Shown piece after piece: positions 29,308-41,849 of a DNA stretch of 64,000 bases. Numbering within the stretch: the first letter of the stretch is position 1; every line of letters begins with the position of its first letter. The stretch is from Symbiodinium natans (lineage: Eukaryota; Sar; Dinophyceae; Suessiales; Symbiodiniaceae). The notes beneath the pieces were generated by a model. The model made no database searches. It saw only the letters and a program-made list of their open reading frames with translations, and was not told the DNA's origin. The stretch is from positions 374,001-438,000 of the forward strand of contig CAJNDS010002228.1 in the NCBI GenBank assembly GCA_905221605.1, written 5' to 3'. Both the position numbers and the translations under genes were made by a program.

Positions 29308-31336
29308 GGGCCTTTGAGGGTCTGGGATTTTTCTGCGCCAGGCTTTGGGGCGATTTGGAGTCGGATGTTGGGGACTTAGGTGGATCAGGGATTGGTTTGG
29401 GAGTTTCAGTGGCTTGCGAGGCCTACACCAGCCGACCTTGTGGCCTACGAGGCTCGTATAAGTATCTATTTAATATACATCTGTGTGTATGTATAAGCAA
29501 AATGCTATGCATATTACACATTTTGTATGCATTCCGCATAAGCATTATAAAAATGTGGTGTGTATGTATATATGTAGATGTGTATATATATATATATATG
29601 TATATACACATTTATGCTCGCCTCCTTGCCCCCCTCACCCCAGGACCAACTTTGAATGTGAGAACAGATGGAAAATCCCCAAATCCTTAAACCCAAGCTG
29701 GCCTGCGAGCATAAATCCACGCCTCGCCGGAGGTTCGCATAGAAAAGTTTGGATTCAAGGAACGGTGTATGTACGTGTTGGGTTTTGCTTTGGGTCCTTT
29801 GAAAACCAAACTATCAAAAGACGGCACCTGCAGTCCCGCGCCCCGCTCCCTCCCCTCTCCCCCCTCCCGGTCCCGGTCTCCCTGCACACAAAAACGGGTA
29901 GTAATTCTCCCCTTCCACCCGGTTCTCCCTTTCCCCCCCCCGACTTGCTGTGGACTTGTGGATTTCTGGAGTTTTGGATGTTGGAAACTGGTATTTTTCC
30001 GAGGCGCAACAGAGGAGAGGTGGAGGGAGGGTATAGGGCCCCTTCACAAAAGACATGCCCCCATACTTCCAACACAATCGCATAAAAGTCTCTCCTGACA
30101 ACTAGAAATGGACGCTGCTCGGATTGCATGAGATACTTCCAGGGGGTGCATATGCAAGATTAAACTAGCAAGAGTTCAATCGAATGAATGGACGCTTCAC
30201 TTCACTAGGGAAGCCTCCTGACCTCTCAATTTCTATTTAGTATGCCAGGTTGATATTTGACAAGGAGCCTTTAAGAAAGGGAAAGAACACGTTGCAAGTC
30301 TGGACACTTCACTGGCGAAAGTCCCTTGACCCTCAAGTGCGCCGTTCCCCAGCCGAAAAAGTTACCTCCCCACTCATTGCCGGAACTAAGTCCTATTAAC
30401 TTTGATGAACGCTTCTATTCAAAATCTTATTCGCTTGTTGAACAGGCTATTTGGAGTCTTAAGAATTGTTGTCTTCGTTCGAATAGTTAAGACGTTACAG
30501 AGATGCTGGCGGGGTCTACTAAATTCTTACAGGTGGGTAACAGAATGTCATAAGATTGAACGATCAGAAAAATCGAAGCCCTTGTTATCGAGAGGTAAGG
30601 GTGTTCATGAGATATACTGTTTCTCAAGAGGTAGCTAGCAGGATCCCAGAATGGTTCTTATTGGAACAATGATTCTTCAGCTCCCCGCAAATTCTATATC
30701 AACAAGTTCCGACTTTTTCTGTTAAAACCTCATGAACGAAAGCCTTGCGCAAAACACATGAAGATGTTGGTTCAGTGATTCAAAATATTTAAATGAGACT
30801 CTTACCGGGTTTTCATACACAGAAACATATATTCAAGGTCTCATTGAATACGCTGTTTAGCTCCCCATTAATGCGGTGTTCCCTTTCGAGGAGTTAGGAC
30901 GTTGTCGCCCTCGTATGTGTGATATTGCTTGGAAATATAGGGAGCGCATTAGGACTGATCGTCGAAGGTGAAAATACCTGAACAGTCCGAAAAACCCCAA
31001 ATCAAGCTTTCGCGGAGCTTCTTCCAGGAAAGTTTTGACTTTTTGTATTTTTTTTGGATCTTCGGATGTTGTTTTTGATCGTTGGATTTAAACAACCCAA
31101 CCCGCCTAGGACAGGCATGAAAAGGCACAGGCTTGGCCAACAACAGGGGCAACTTTGGGTCACTTGCTAAATTGGTGCTGCTTCGTGTCGAAGCTTGCTC
31201 TTCTTTTTTGGCTAGGAAGCGCTTGGCACGTAGAAAAAGGCCAACGTAAGTGATATCGGTTAGAGATGCAGGGAACGCAGAGGAGCATGAAGTGTTTACA
31301 GCTGTTACATATTCGAGGTTGGTCCATTTGGGGGGT

Positions 31337-31367
<31 letters not shown>

Positions 31368-33680
31368 CGACCACACTGACATATACATATATGTATTTAT
31401 AGAGAGAGGGATAGAGATATATAGATATATCATGCTAGTAAGGCGCTGTGCAATTTGGGTGGAGGTTTTGGTGTCGTGCACAACTATATATTTAGCATGC
31501 CAACTCTAAGACGCCAGCGGGGCTGGAGTGGAGAACGCACCCTCCTCTAAGGCAACTTCCCAGCAGGAGACACGCTGAAGGAATATCTGTTTGGATGATC
31601 GCATGTAATGTAGGCGTCGTTGGATTCCTTCCTGCAGACAGCTCATGTCGTGTGTGAATCGCAGGATTGGCTGTCCCGGCTTTGAGCAGCTTGCAAGTCA
31701 CACACACGAAAACATTTCAGAACACCACCGATCGAGACCAGCGATAATGATGAAAGAAGATGGTAGTCTGCCAGGGTTCCGCAGGTCTTGGAGCAATAGC
31801 CTGAGCCTGCAGTGCAAGCATCTGCCCTTCTGCAGGCTGCAAAGCAGGCGGCGTCCAAACCAGGCACCCTCTGAGGGATTCGACAATCTGTGGTTCAGAA
31901 AGTGTAGCCGTAAGGCGTGGTCGGAAAGATCACGCTTTTGAGGTGCCCAATCCGTGCTCTGCATGAGAGTTTGGCAAGGTACGAGCGATCTGCCAAGAGG
32001 CTACCAGCCTGATTCCACGCATCTCGGATTATTCTGGCAATCCGGCAGGTGCTTGGCTAGAATCGTAAAAGGGCAGAAGAAGCCCACGCCCTTGCCTCGA
32101 TGAAGACAACAGATGACGAAGTCCCCCCGCTCTACACAACCACTTGGGCTCATTGTGCCCTGTAGGAGAGAAGTTTCAGCATGTGGCATGAGGATTCTTG
32201 TTGTGCCAACGGTGCTGGAAGCTGTAGATGTTTGGCTGTTCCTCTGCAACAAGGAAAAATACTGTGACAGGCACAGGCACAGACACAGGCACAGGCAGAG
32301 CCCATGACACATTGCGGCCCTGTGCTTTTCGACGCCCACCTCACTCAGCAAAGTGGGTATTAGACTATGTCACAGTCAAGCGTCTTGCACTCATGCGCCC
32401 ATGCTAACCTAGGCCGACGACGAGCGCCGGCGACTCCTCGCAGCACGCTGAGGGGAGCCTTGCCGGAACCGAAATGACGTAGAAGCTACGATATACATGT
32501 CTGTAACAAACAAATGTGTATATACATATGTGTATGTATATATATATATATGTAAATATACATATACATGTATATCTATATGTGTATATGTGTATATATA
32601 TAAATATCTATGTATGGCATGGTTACTCTATCGACTATCCATGTTGAATAACTAGTCCGAAAAGTGCTTCCAAAAAACCAGGAGCCGGCGAAGAGATGGG
32701 AATCCCGTGGTCTCTCGCCCAGTTTCTGAAGAAACTGCGCAGGCGGGTCGGGTCTTCAACAGATTTCCCCGCAAACATCCCCGATGTCCATCACAGTCCG
32801 GCATCTGGTCCAAGAGCGCAGCCCTGGGATGCCGACGTGGGAGGGTTCAAACACCACCCCCGCCAGCCTTTTCTCCGCTCTTGCACGCTCTTGACAGTGG
32901 CAGGCCGTCACTTCTAGCTCCAGCAAGTCATCTGCCGTCCCGCTCCCCTTCCAGAAGGGTGACCAACTTCAGGCAGCAGTCGTGGTTTCGCCTTCACGGT
33001 CGATGCATGTTTGAATGGCTGTGCAGAGTCCCTCGAACTAGCTGCAAGCTGCACGAGCTACTCGCGCATGTGTTGTGCGGCAAACATCGCCATGCGTGCG
33101 GCAGGGTGTTCTGCACCTCAGTCCCTGAGCTGTCGAAAAGCGCCTGAACGCTTGCGCCGAAGGTCTGGAGCAACTCCAAGAACAGCTGGCGAGATGGACA
33201 GGTGCTCGAGGCCGCGGTTTTTTGACGCGGCCAGCAAGAAACAAATAGCATGCTGATAAGTGCTTCTGAACTTGTTGCATTGCATGTTCTCGCCCGTGGA
33301 GTTGCGGCCTTCTTCGCTTTGTTCAAGGTCCTGCGCCACGATGCACCAGCCAAACCTCTACTACACTTTATAATGCCTACAGTAAGCCCCTTGCTGACCA
33401 GTCGAAAGCAGACCACAGAAGCCTCGGGTGGAACTTGATATTTTTCAGAAGCTCTTGGCAAAGCTGCCATTCCCTGGTGCTCTCATACGGAATCGTTCTT
33501 GCCATCACAGCCCAGTCTGTGAAACTGACTGTCGTTCATTTTGCTACACAGCGGACAGGGACTCTACGACTACATTTAACTATATAGAGATATATTTCTT
33601 ATTTATATATATATATATATACATATGTCTATTTTCATGCACGTATTCATTGTTTAGTTTGATCTGGTCCTGCCAGGCCT
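29308..33680. other. Gene-poor region with simple repeats
   Basis: I see (TA)n at 29585-29600, a long poly-G run at 31330-31367, TATA/TGTA-rich tracts at 31378-31430, 32500-32610 and 33585-33630, and a GACAGGCACAGG-type repeat at 32265-32300. 30160-30960 is locally AT-richer and free of telomere repeats. Long minus-strand frames at 29755-30129 and 33000-33470 have no supporting signal. A plus-strand stretch near 33260-33370 (SELVALHVLARGVAAFFALF) could be an exon. Confidence 0.4.
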
Positions 33681-33684
33681 TTCC

Positions 33685-33768
33685 TGCAGCCTGCGAAGCC
33701 GAAGGCTTTGCGGTCCCGGCTGGCACGGTAAAGGCCCTCGAAAGGGTAGCTGAGAAACCCCGGCAGAC
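33685..33768 (+). CDS. Candidate exon
   Basis: CTGCAG acceptor; reads ACEAEGFAVPAGTVKALERV then AEKPRQ. Protein-like, in the same strand as the other candidate exons. Donor not certain. Confidence 0.35.
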
Positions 33769-33895
33769 CCCAAGTCGTAACAGGACACGTCCTGACGCCC
33801 CCGTGCTTCGAGTTTATCCAAGCTGGAGAAGGCTTTTTTATCACTTAAGCGCAATGCTATTGGAGCGGGTCGGCAAATCAAGTCAACATGCCTGC

Positions 33896-33969
33896 AGAGG
33901 TATCGTTCGATGCTGGAACCGTCAAGCAGCTGAACAGCACCGGAGAGGGGGGATTGCTGGTCTTCAAGG
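33896..33969 (+). CDS. Candidate exon
   Basis: After the CTGCAG at 33890-33895 the frame reads VSFDAGTVKQLNSTGEGG then LLVFK, ending near AAGG|GT (33970). Beta-like with GEGG turn. The open frame extends on both sides, so limits are approximate. Confidence 0.4.
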
Positions 33970-34296
33970 GTGTAGGACAGCGTCGGGTTTGGGTTGACGT
34001 TTTTCGCATGCCGGTGTGCATATTGAGATCAAGGAGAGTCAGAGCATTTGAATTGCTGCATTGTTCACACAGCGGCTTTGGTAGGGCCTGGTTGATTGAA
34101 ACGCTGCGGCCTGGACATGTCGCAAAGCCATTGATGGAGTCCCTCAGATCGCGATTAGCACTTGCTGTTACTCCTGCATTTCTTGCCTTGCTGGAATGGG
34201 CAAGGTGGGTCATGCCTGCTCAAGCCGCCTCATTGCTCAGACCGACCCTTGGAAGCATCTTGGAGGTAGTCAAGGGCCAGCACCAGACAAGGGGTT

Positions 34297-34396
34297 GAGG
34301 GTTTAGGGGGTTTAGGGCTTAGGGCTTAGGGTTTAGGGTTTAGGGGGTTTACGGGGTTTAGGGGGTTTAGGGGGTTAGGGTTTAGGGTTTGGGGTG
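34297..34396 (+). repeat. Interstitial telomere-like repeats with variant units
   Basis: TTTAGGG, CTTAGGG and TTTAGGGGG units over 100 bp; the extra G's distinguish this block from the others. Confidence 0.8.
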
Positions 34397-34399
34397 CCT

Positions 34400-36660
34400 G
34401 GCTTGATACCTTCCTGAAACATGGCGTATTTTAGCAGTCTGCACAGGTGTTGAGGCCCAGGGCTCACATGCTCAGCAAGACCGTGTGCTTGCCCGTGAGG
34501 CGTCCGAAGAGCTAGCGCAAGGTGGCAGTTCACAGACTTGTTGTCATCGTGCGGAAAAAAGGGGCTCGGAAGCTTGCAGACACATTCTATATTTATGTGT
34601 ATATGTCTATTACATGACATATCATATCAATAGTAGAACTTATCCAGAAGGCTTGGCAATTTCGTGGGCGAGGCTGGGCGTGCGCCACCTCGAAGGTGCG
34701 ACTCATCGTGAGTCTCGCAAACGGCGACTTACGGACGAGCCCAAACTCGCGCGTGCAGGTGTCCAACAAGCTCTTCTTGGGGCCGCCGGGCCCATTGCAA
34801 AGGCCTGACCCGCAGTGCCCCATGGCGCTCGTTCCGCTTGGAAATCCGCAAATGTACTCTTGGTGTTTTGCACATCATCATTGCCACTGACGAGATTGAA
34901 ATCAAATCTGCATGTAAGTGTAGTCGACTTGGAGCACAACCAATGGCGATCAAGTGCTGGCGTGCTGGCCATGACCAAAGGAGATCACACGTGCAAATGT
35001 AGACCATGGGGCGACGTCTCGCAGCGCCCTCGCGGGCGCGGCTCGCAGCGTGCTCAGTGCCGGTAGGATGGCGCGTTGCTGAAAGGTTGCAGCTGGTGGC
35101 AGATATGTTGCAAGTGCAAGGGCACATACCCTGCTATCACTCTTGCGAGATCCGACTTGTGTAGCAACGTCGACAAATCGGTTGGAAGTCGCCGGCGGTC
35201 TGCCGCTCAGTGGAGGGGCTCAGGTGCTCAACTCGCTGGCGACACCAATTCGTGCTGCGCGGTGTGCCGCATGCCGTCGCCTTTTCACCCGTCAGGGCTT
35301 TGGCCGCCACTCAACTCTCGCTTCATCCTGGCGCATGTTCGGGGGGATTGCGCTGACTGACGACCGGAAGAACGCAGCTTTGCAGCTTTGCCGCGGCCAC
35401 AGTCTGGTTGAAACGAATCGCGTGCCACCCATTCTTCTTCGGCCAAAGTGACAGCCCTGCCGATGGCGCTGCGCGTGGCATGATTCTCCAAGCGACCACG
35501 GCGTGTCGTGGTGCTGCACAAGCTTGCGTGCCGCATCCGCGTTTGTTCAATCGGGGCCCATTCAACTGTCTAGGGCAGACGTACTAGATGCAGAGAACGT
35601 CATGAGCTTTGAAAGCAGGAAAGGTGACTTTCGTCACGCAAGCGTGGTAGCAAATCCATGGCCGACAGCACCCATTAACAGGTTTCACAGGCACCAGGCT
35701 ATACTTCGTTCATTTGTTTTTTGTTTGTTACCCCTGCGTTTCCTGCTTAGTGTTCGCACGTTTCCTCACGACATGGCTTTGACGACCGGCAATGTTATAC
35801 AATGTTGCGTGATACGGGGAGTGAGCGAAATAATAAATGAAATCATAAAAGCCCGTATGAAGGAACTGAACTACAAGGGTTCTTGAGCCATGAGACCATA
35901 TGGACAGTCAAGGCAGCCGCACCAGTGCAAGAAACCCAGGGTTTTTAAACGTCAAAACACCAGAATTCTGAGCCCATTAGGTTTCTGTCCAGAGCATTTA
36001 GGTTTTGTGTTTAACGTTAAAAAAATCATCCTGGAACTTGAAACCCGACCCCCTGGGTGAAGATGCTTCCTGATGTCGTGCAAATTTGGCAACATGTCTC
36101 CATTTCCTCTGTGTAAAAACCTGTCTGTTTCTGGCTTATTTGAATCATCTAAATCTCGTGCAAAGCAAAGGATCGTGTTTACTCATGCGGACGAAATTCT
36201 CAGAAAATGCTTTGAATCAGACTGTGTTAAGGACTGGGCTTGTTTACGTTAAAAGGCGGCTTAAAGAATTTTGCACTGGCTTTAATACATACCCGCCCCC
36301 CCCCCCCCCCCCAGCCCCCCAAACAAATTTAGGTGGTATAGGGCCTGAGCTGAAGCCAAGGCGCTTAAGCCCCGCTGTCTAGACTTCGAGGGCTGAAGCC
36401 ATGGCGGCCATAAACCCTGAAGCCTTTCGAACCTTGAGGCCTTGAAGGCTTCTAGGGCCTAAAAGGCCTAAAATGTAAAACAACTCTCCCCAAAAAACTT
36501 GTGATTATAGCGAAGGCTTGAAACCTTTAGACCACGGACCCCCAAAACTAAGAAATAACTTGCGATTATAGCGGGTGACCCCAGAACACCTGAGTTCGCA
36601 GAATACTGGTGGACAACTTGTGATTATATAGACCCTATAGAAATATTAATGCCAGTGCAA
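34400..36660. other. Region without firm genes
   Basis: A plus-strand stretch at about 34760-34890 (VSNKLFLGPPGPLQRPD..) follows a CAG and may be an exon. 36295-36312 is poly-C. 36410-36640 has short direct repeats: AACTTGTGATTATAG occurs near 36499 and 36615 with a variant (AACTTGCGATTATAG) near 36556. Nothing else can be supported. Confidence 0.35.
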
Positions 36661-37104
36661 CATTACCAGCATCAAGCCTTGGTCTCAGCTTCGGATGCTC
36701 GCACCCTTCGGCTCACAAAAGGTTGGCTAAGCCCAGCCGCCCGAGTTGGAAACAATGCCAAGACCCAACCCGAGGCGCACAATGCCACCTGCGGGTGACC
36801 CATGCCGGGCTGCGGCCACTCGCACGAACCCATGCGTGCCCACATACCGACCTGCTCGCACGCCCGGCCAGGCTCGCAGAAAGTGCATGGGTCGGTGTGG
36901 CGCGCGAGGCCGTCCAAAAAGAACAGTCGTTTCGCAGCGGCTGACGCGCACCACCGCCCCACGCCAAGCGTGGCAGCGTGGCGTTGTAAAGCATCGCATA
37001 CCACTGCCCACAAAAAATTGCATCGCCACTTCCGGCTGTGCTTTGTGTGCAACGCAAAGCTGGTTTCCCCATTGCCGGAACGAGGTCGCGCTGGATATCT
37101 TGAT

Positions 37105-37795
37105 CATCTGTCTCATCTTAAATTCTCATCTTTTTGCCAAAGGGATTACCATCTTCTCATCTTTAACATCTTTCTCATCTGTCTCACAAGTATCTTTTAA
37201 CCGTCTTTGCCATCCTTCTCGTCTTTCTCATCTTTACCATCTTTCTCATCTTTATCACCTTTTCCATATTTCTCATCTTTTTCATCTTTTTCATCTTTTT
37301 CATCTTTTCATCATTCCCATCTTTCTCATCTGTCTCATCTTTATCTTCTTTCTCATCTGTCTCATTTTTCACATGCTTCATCTTAATATCTTAATCATAT
37401 GTTTGATCTTTCTCATCTTTCATTCTCGTCTTTACCATCGTTTTCATCTTCTCATCTTATTCATCTTTTCCATCTTTCTCATCTTTGGCATCTTCCCATC
37501 AGTGCCATCTTCACCATCTTTCTCATCTTAGTCGTCTTTACCCATCTTTGTTATCTGTCTCATCTTTAGCACCTTGTCCATCTTTCCCATCTTTCTCATC
37601 TTTACCCCATCTTTCTCATCTTTCTCTTCTTTCTCATCTTTGTCACCTTTCTCATCTTGCTCATCTTTCTCACCTTTCTCATCTTTCTCATTTTTGTCAT
37701 CTTTGTCATCTTTACCATCTTTCTCACCTGTCTCATCTTTCTCGCGTTTCTCATCTTTGTCATCCTGATCATCTTGTCCATCTTTCTCATAGGTA
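37105..37795 (+). repeat. 9-bp minisatellite, CATCTTTCT type
   Basis: About 690 bp of tandem TTTCTCATC units with substitutions (TTTACCATC, TTTGTCATC, TGTCTCATC). Because the unit is a multiple of three and lacks stops, it gives long spurious frames on both strands (His/Leu/Phe/Ser on plus, Lys/Met/Arg on minus). Confidence 0.85.
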
Positions 37796-37835
37796 AACCG
37801 TCTTTCTTATCATCGGGCGCCTCCGCCCCGAGGCC

Positions 37836-38165
37836 TTGCAACCGTGGGAATCCGACGGCAACATCCCTGCTACGGCGCAGGATGCCTTGTGGCATGTGTT
37901 TTTGGGGGACGCTGCCACTTCCGATCTTGCGCAGGCCGCCCCTCTTCAGTCGCTCCAGCCGCCGTTCAGCCCGGAGTTTCCCGCCGAATCACCGGAGTCC
38001 CGAACTCGCGCAGCGTCCAGCCGATGAACCCCTTACCTGCCCAAGCATTGTCCTCCGACTACGGCACCATCCACGACCCACCGCTGCTCATCACCCCGGC
38101 GGAAGGTGGGGAGCAGGGTGACCCATGCTGGTTTTTTTCTCTTGGCTTGGCGCCGCCATCTTGAG
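37836..38165 (+). pseudogene. LINE reverse-transcriptase fragment, plus strand
   Basis: In three alternating frames the sequence reads like the palm region of a GC-rich dinoflagellate LINE, most clearly ITPAEGGEQGDP (the 'G.QGDP' motif of LINE reverse transcriptases), followed by FFSLGLAPP in place of the usual 'ALFSLG.A'. Frame changes and a short deletion after QGDP make it non-functional. It faces the minus-strand fragment that starts near 38250. Confidence 0.6.
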
Positions 38166-38248
38166 TATACCTCGTTGTCGCCCACTTGCAGCAGGTGATC
38201 ACTCGCCAGGCCACGCTTTTGGACCAACTCCCCACCCAGACGCACGGG

Positions 38249-40134
38249 TCACGTGGCTGCTACTGTCCTGCTGTTGTTGTGCTGCCCCGCGCGCCCAGTA
38301 CGCACTGCGCACGGTGCCACATGACCTCCACGCGAGTTTGCTCCTTGCGCGCCCCCTCCCCCATTGTACATTTTTAAGGAGGTGGGGGTGAGCCTGCCAC
38401 GACAGCTGCACGTGCGGGGGACGAGCGGCAGGGGCAGGCGCAGGCGCCGCAGGAGCACAATGCGGAACTGCGCATTCGGAATGGACGCAGCCTCGTGCGT
38501 GGGCGCGACGGTGATGGCTCGGGCAGAGTGTGGCCCAGCCTGCGACAGCAGCAGCGCACGGGACGCAAGGGGGAGGTCAGAAAGATGCGTCTCACAAGCG
38601 CGCTTGCAGCCGCGCGCTGGCAGGACCGCCGAGGCGTCAAGGAGAAAGGGCGCTGAGGGCATCGCGTGCCTGATTCGCAGCGGTCGCCGCGGGCAAGGGC
38701 ACATGGCCCTGCAAGGCAAGAGCAGCCGGTCTGCAGCTACCGGCGCTCGGGCGTGGATAACAGGCAGCGCGTCGCACCAGGAGGCAATGGGCAGTTTGGC
38801 GGGCAGCAACTGCGGAGCGCAGACCAAACCCCCCAAACCGCAAGGCCAGCTGCGCCGTGCGCAGGCTGGGGTCAGGCAGGGGCGCGGCCTCCAGCTGCAA
38901 ACCTGGAAAGGAACCTTGTCCTTTCAGTTCAGAAAGTAACCTTTACGAGGGCATGTCGTTCGGCAAGTGATCTGATGGCTTTGGCAGAGCCGACGAAAAC
39001 AAAAATGATGAGAAAAACTCTACCAAAAACAAGGATTTGATACATGTGGTAATTAGTGCAAAAGCAACCACGATTCCTGCAGGCCCTCGACAAGTGGGAT
39101 GCGCTACAGGGACAGTCATGTTGCTCACACGCTAGTTCCAGTCGCCGCTGGACGCAGGCGTCACTGCCGAAGGGCGCGCCAAGGACGCCGAGGCCTTGTT
39201 GGTCAGGCGGCAGTGCCCATGCACACAGCGGCGTCCGGGTCCGTTTGCAGTGCGGAGATGCCACGAGGCTCCTCCTGGCCACTCCAAATACGTGTTTTGG
39301 TACGGTTGACCTCAACGCGCGCGTGGGCCCACAGTGCCCGCCGGTGGGCCTCGTAAAATTCACACACTCGTTCCGGCGAGCAAATACTGCACGTGTCGTC
39401 GAAATGCGCGAGAATCGCTTCTCTGCCCCTAAGCTGCGACTGAACCTCCTTGAGCTCTGGCCATTGAGCGAGGGAGTATAGGGTGGGCATCACCTTGCTC
39501 CCCGCCCGCCGCGTGTGCGATGTGATTTTCACCCGTAAAACTGGCGGGCGAAGGGGAGGTGCGGACGCAACGCTGGCCGGGCCAGAGCGCGCCGAGCATC
39601 GCCTGGGACGCATGGTCGACGGCACCAACCGCGTCAATGGAAAATGATAGCCATGCCGCGAACGTCACCATTGGGCTTGCGCAGCGCCGTGAGGTGGAGC
39701 GGGAAAGCGCGTCGACTGCGGCAGGTATACCTCCGTCCGCGCAAAGCTGACAACGACGGGGGGCGGACGCCTCCAATGCAGCGAGCAGGAACTTGTACTG
39801 TTCGGCGGTGGCGGCAGAATGCGGCAGACAACCTTGGGGTAGTTCCGCGCTTGGAGCTGCGCAATGCGCCTGCTGCATCGTCAATGCAACGCACTGTGCC
39901 GGGCCGTTGTCGACCTGCAGCGTGATTTCCGCCTGGCACCAGCAGAGCTGCCCCCGGTGCGCGTGGGCACAGGCGTGTTCTGGGAGACTGCTCGGCATTG
40001 GCACATGCCTGCTTCGCCGCAGAAACAGGTTGTGAGCGTGCATCGCGGACCAACCGCTCGACGTTCCCGGTTTCGAAGAGCTCAATGCGATGAAGGGAGC
40101 ATTTTCCACTAAACTGCTGCACCAGAGCCAACAT
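38249..40134 (-). pseudogene. LINE fragment, minus strand (reverse transcriptase and C-terminal part)
   Basis: Read 5' to 3' on the minus strand: motif A-like SIDAVGAVDHAS (about 39640), then AAGGEQGDA (about 39500), then AILAHFDDTCSICSPERVCEF, where HFDD replaces the usual F/YADD or FLDD (about 39400), followed by LRTAQLALRFGGFGLRS (about 38840) and LLRRLRLPLPLVPRTC (about 38430), the conserved C-terminal features of this family. Frames change several times. Same family as the fragments at 37.8, 41.0, 41.4, 45.3, 47.4 and 47.9 kb. Confidence 0.65.
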
Positions 40135-40979
40135 GGGACAGATGGCCCCTCACAAGAAGATGACAGTGCTCCATGCCATATGCGAAAGGCCCTTTACGTT
40201 ACGCAGCTTGGCTCGTGCAGCGTCGGGCGGGCAACAAACACGCGTGCTGCATACTGTATGGGGCCCTGTCGAGCATGGCCACGGACGCGGCTCGAGAGGC
40301 CCTCGCCATCGACCTGAACAAATTCGCGTCAGCCCAAGCCATGGCGGAGCACGAGTTGCGCGCAAGCACCGGCAGTTGTGGACATAAAATTGTAAACGCT
40401 TTCATTTTTACAATTTTGAACTGGCCCCCGAGGAGTGCCACAAATCACGGGGGCGGGGCCCAAAACGCAAATTACAATTTCAGCACCCCCCACGTTTTAG
40501 GGTGTGGGGGTGCAGGCTCGACGCTTTTAGGCACCACCGTGCTGCGTGCGCTACCAGCGGCGTGCTCGCCGCGCGCGCAGGGCCAATTGAGCGCGTTGCG
40601 CGGTTTGCCGCGACCGCGTCGCCGACATGAACATCGACGTGCCGTCGCAGACGACAGGCGCATCGAAGTCCTGGCCAACGGCTAGTCCCTTTGGCACGGC
40701 TCGCAGCTCGCGGTTGACGCCACGCATGGGCACGCTCCTGGCTGCGGCGAGCATCGCCAGAGCGTGAATGCCAGTCATTTTTTTTTGTTTTTACCATTCC
40801 ACTCTTCCCTACGCGGCGCGCAGTGGCAGCTTCGGCCAACTCGACCACTTCGCTGAGCGTCGGCAAAAAAAAAGCGTCGGCTGCCCATCGCATCCCGGCG
40901 GCGCTGGTGGGGGAAGCTCGCATGGACCGAGATCGTGGGCCTCGCTGCATCTCGCTGCCCCATCGCCCAACGACCTTAG

Positions 40980-41240
40980 ATGCCAGCACCGAGCAACCGC
41001 GCGAGTTTAAGGCGCCGTGCGACTTCGATGGCCGCATCACGATCGCGACTTCCCGGCTACGGTATCCCGTCCGGTGACGGGCACAGCGCCCGGCTGCGCC
41101 TGGTGGCCGATCGTCGGCCGGGATCCCAGGCGTGGTGGTCTGCAGAAGCCATTGTTGAGGCACAACGCGGCCTTCAGCGCCAACCGCCTCGCGAGCGACC
41201 CGCACCCACACGCGTTCGAGGAGCGGGGCTCGGGCTGACG
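40980..41240 (-). pseudogene. LINE C-terminal fragment, minus strand
   Basis: Contains VWVRVAREAVGAEGRVVPQQ and the following TTTPGIPADDR, a block also found at 45960-46080 (there plus strand). Downstream frames are broken; homology can be followed down to about 40950 in alternating frames. Confidence 0.6.
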
Positions 41241-41435
41241 CATGCAGCACGGTGATCCCCGTATGGTTCATCGAATTCCGAACACGTGGTGGCGCATGTG
41301 CCGCAAGCCTGCCTCCTGAAGTTCGCGGCAGCCTCCATTCTGAGCTGGTGCCGCGGTTCCTCCATCTTCTCGGGTCGTCCAGGTGGAGCAAGCCCAATTC
41401 TGCCTGGGGTCACGGAGGCCTGGAAAAGGCTTGAG

Positions 41436-41715
41436 TGCGGTCCGGGGGGCGCTGGAATGACCAGGCCCGCACTTTCCTGCGGACCCTGACGCGACTGCAG
41501 CGCGGCGAGCGGTTGGGCGCGCCGTTGGTTGGGGCTTTTGTCCGTCGCGATCCAAGTGGCCGTTGCCAAGACCGCCCTGGGCACGGCTGCAGCAGGACTG
41601 CTGCCTTCCGGCCCCAGCATGGTGCCGCGCCTGGAGGCCGTGCTGTCGGCTGGCGGCGCCGGGCCTGGCCTGCCGCCGCTGCGGCCATAGGCGCCCAGCG
41701 CGCGAGACCATGACG
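41436..41715 (+). pseudogene. LINE 3'-end fragment, plus strand
   Basis: GGRWNDQARTFLRTLTRLQ matches in type the block GGRWNDESQRLFKQLIRLRA at about 46280-46340, the C-terminal end of the same LINE family, and is followed by an Arg/Ala-rich tail. It is inverted relative to its left neighbour at 40980-41240. Confidence 0.55.
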
Positions 41716-41849
41716 CTTTCGCTTTCGCTTTCGCCCGTTCGGGTCCACGTGAAACATTACAAGCGTCAGATTGTTCCTGCTGCTAGTGGACCACGGTCCT
41801 ATAAGGACATGGGGAATGGGGGCGTGCTTGAGTGTTGGCACGATTCGGT

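Noticed and set aside
30402-30638. Mitochondrial cox/cob or rRNA fragment
   Set aside because: I could not match any frame or segment to a known dinoflagellate mitochondrial gene.
37184-37381. Lys/Met-rich minus-strand protein
   Set aside because: Frame of the TTTCTCATC minisatellite.
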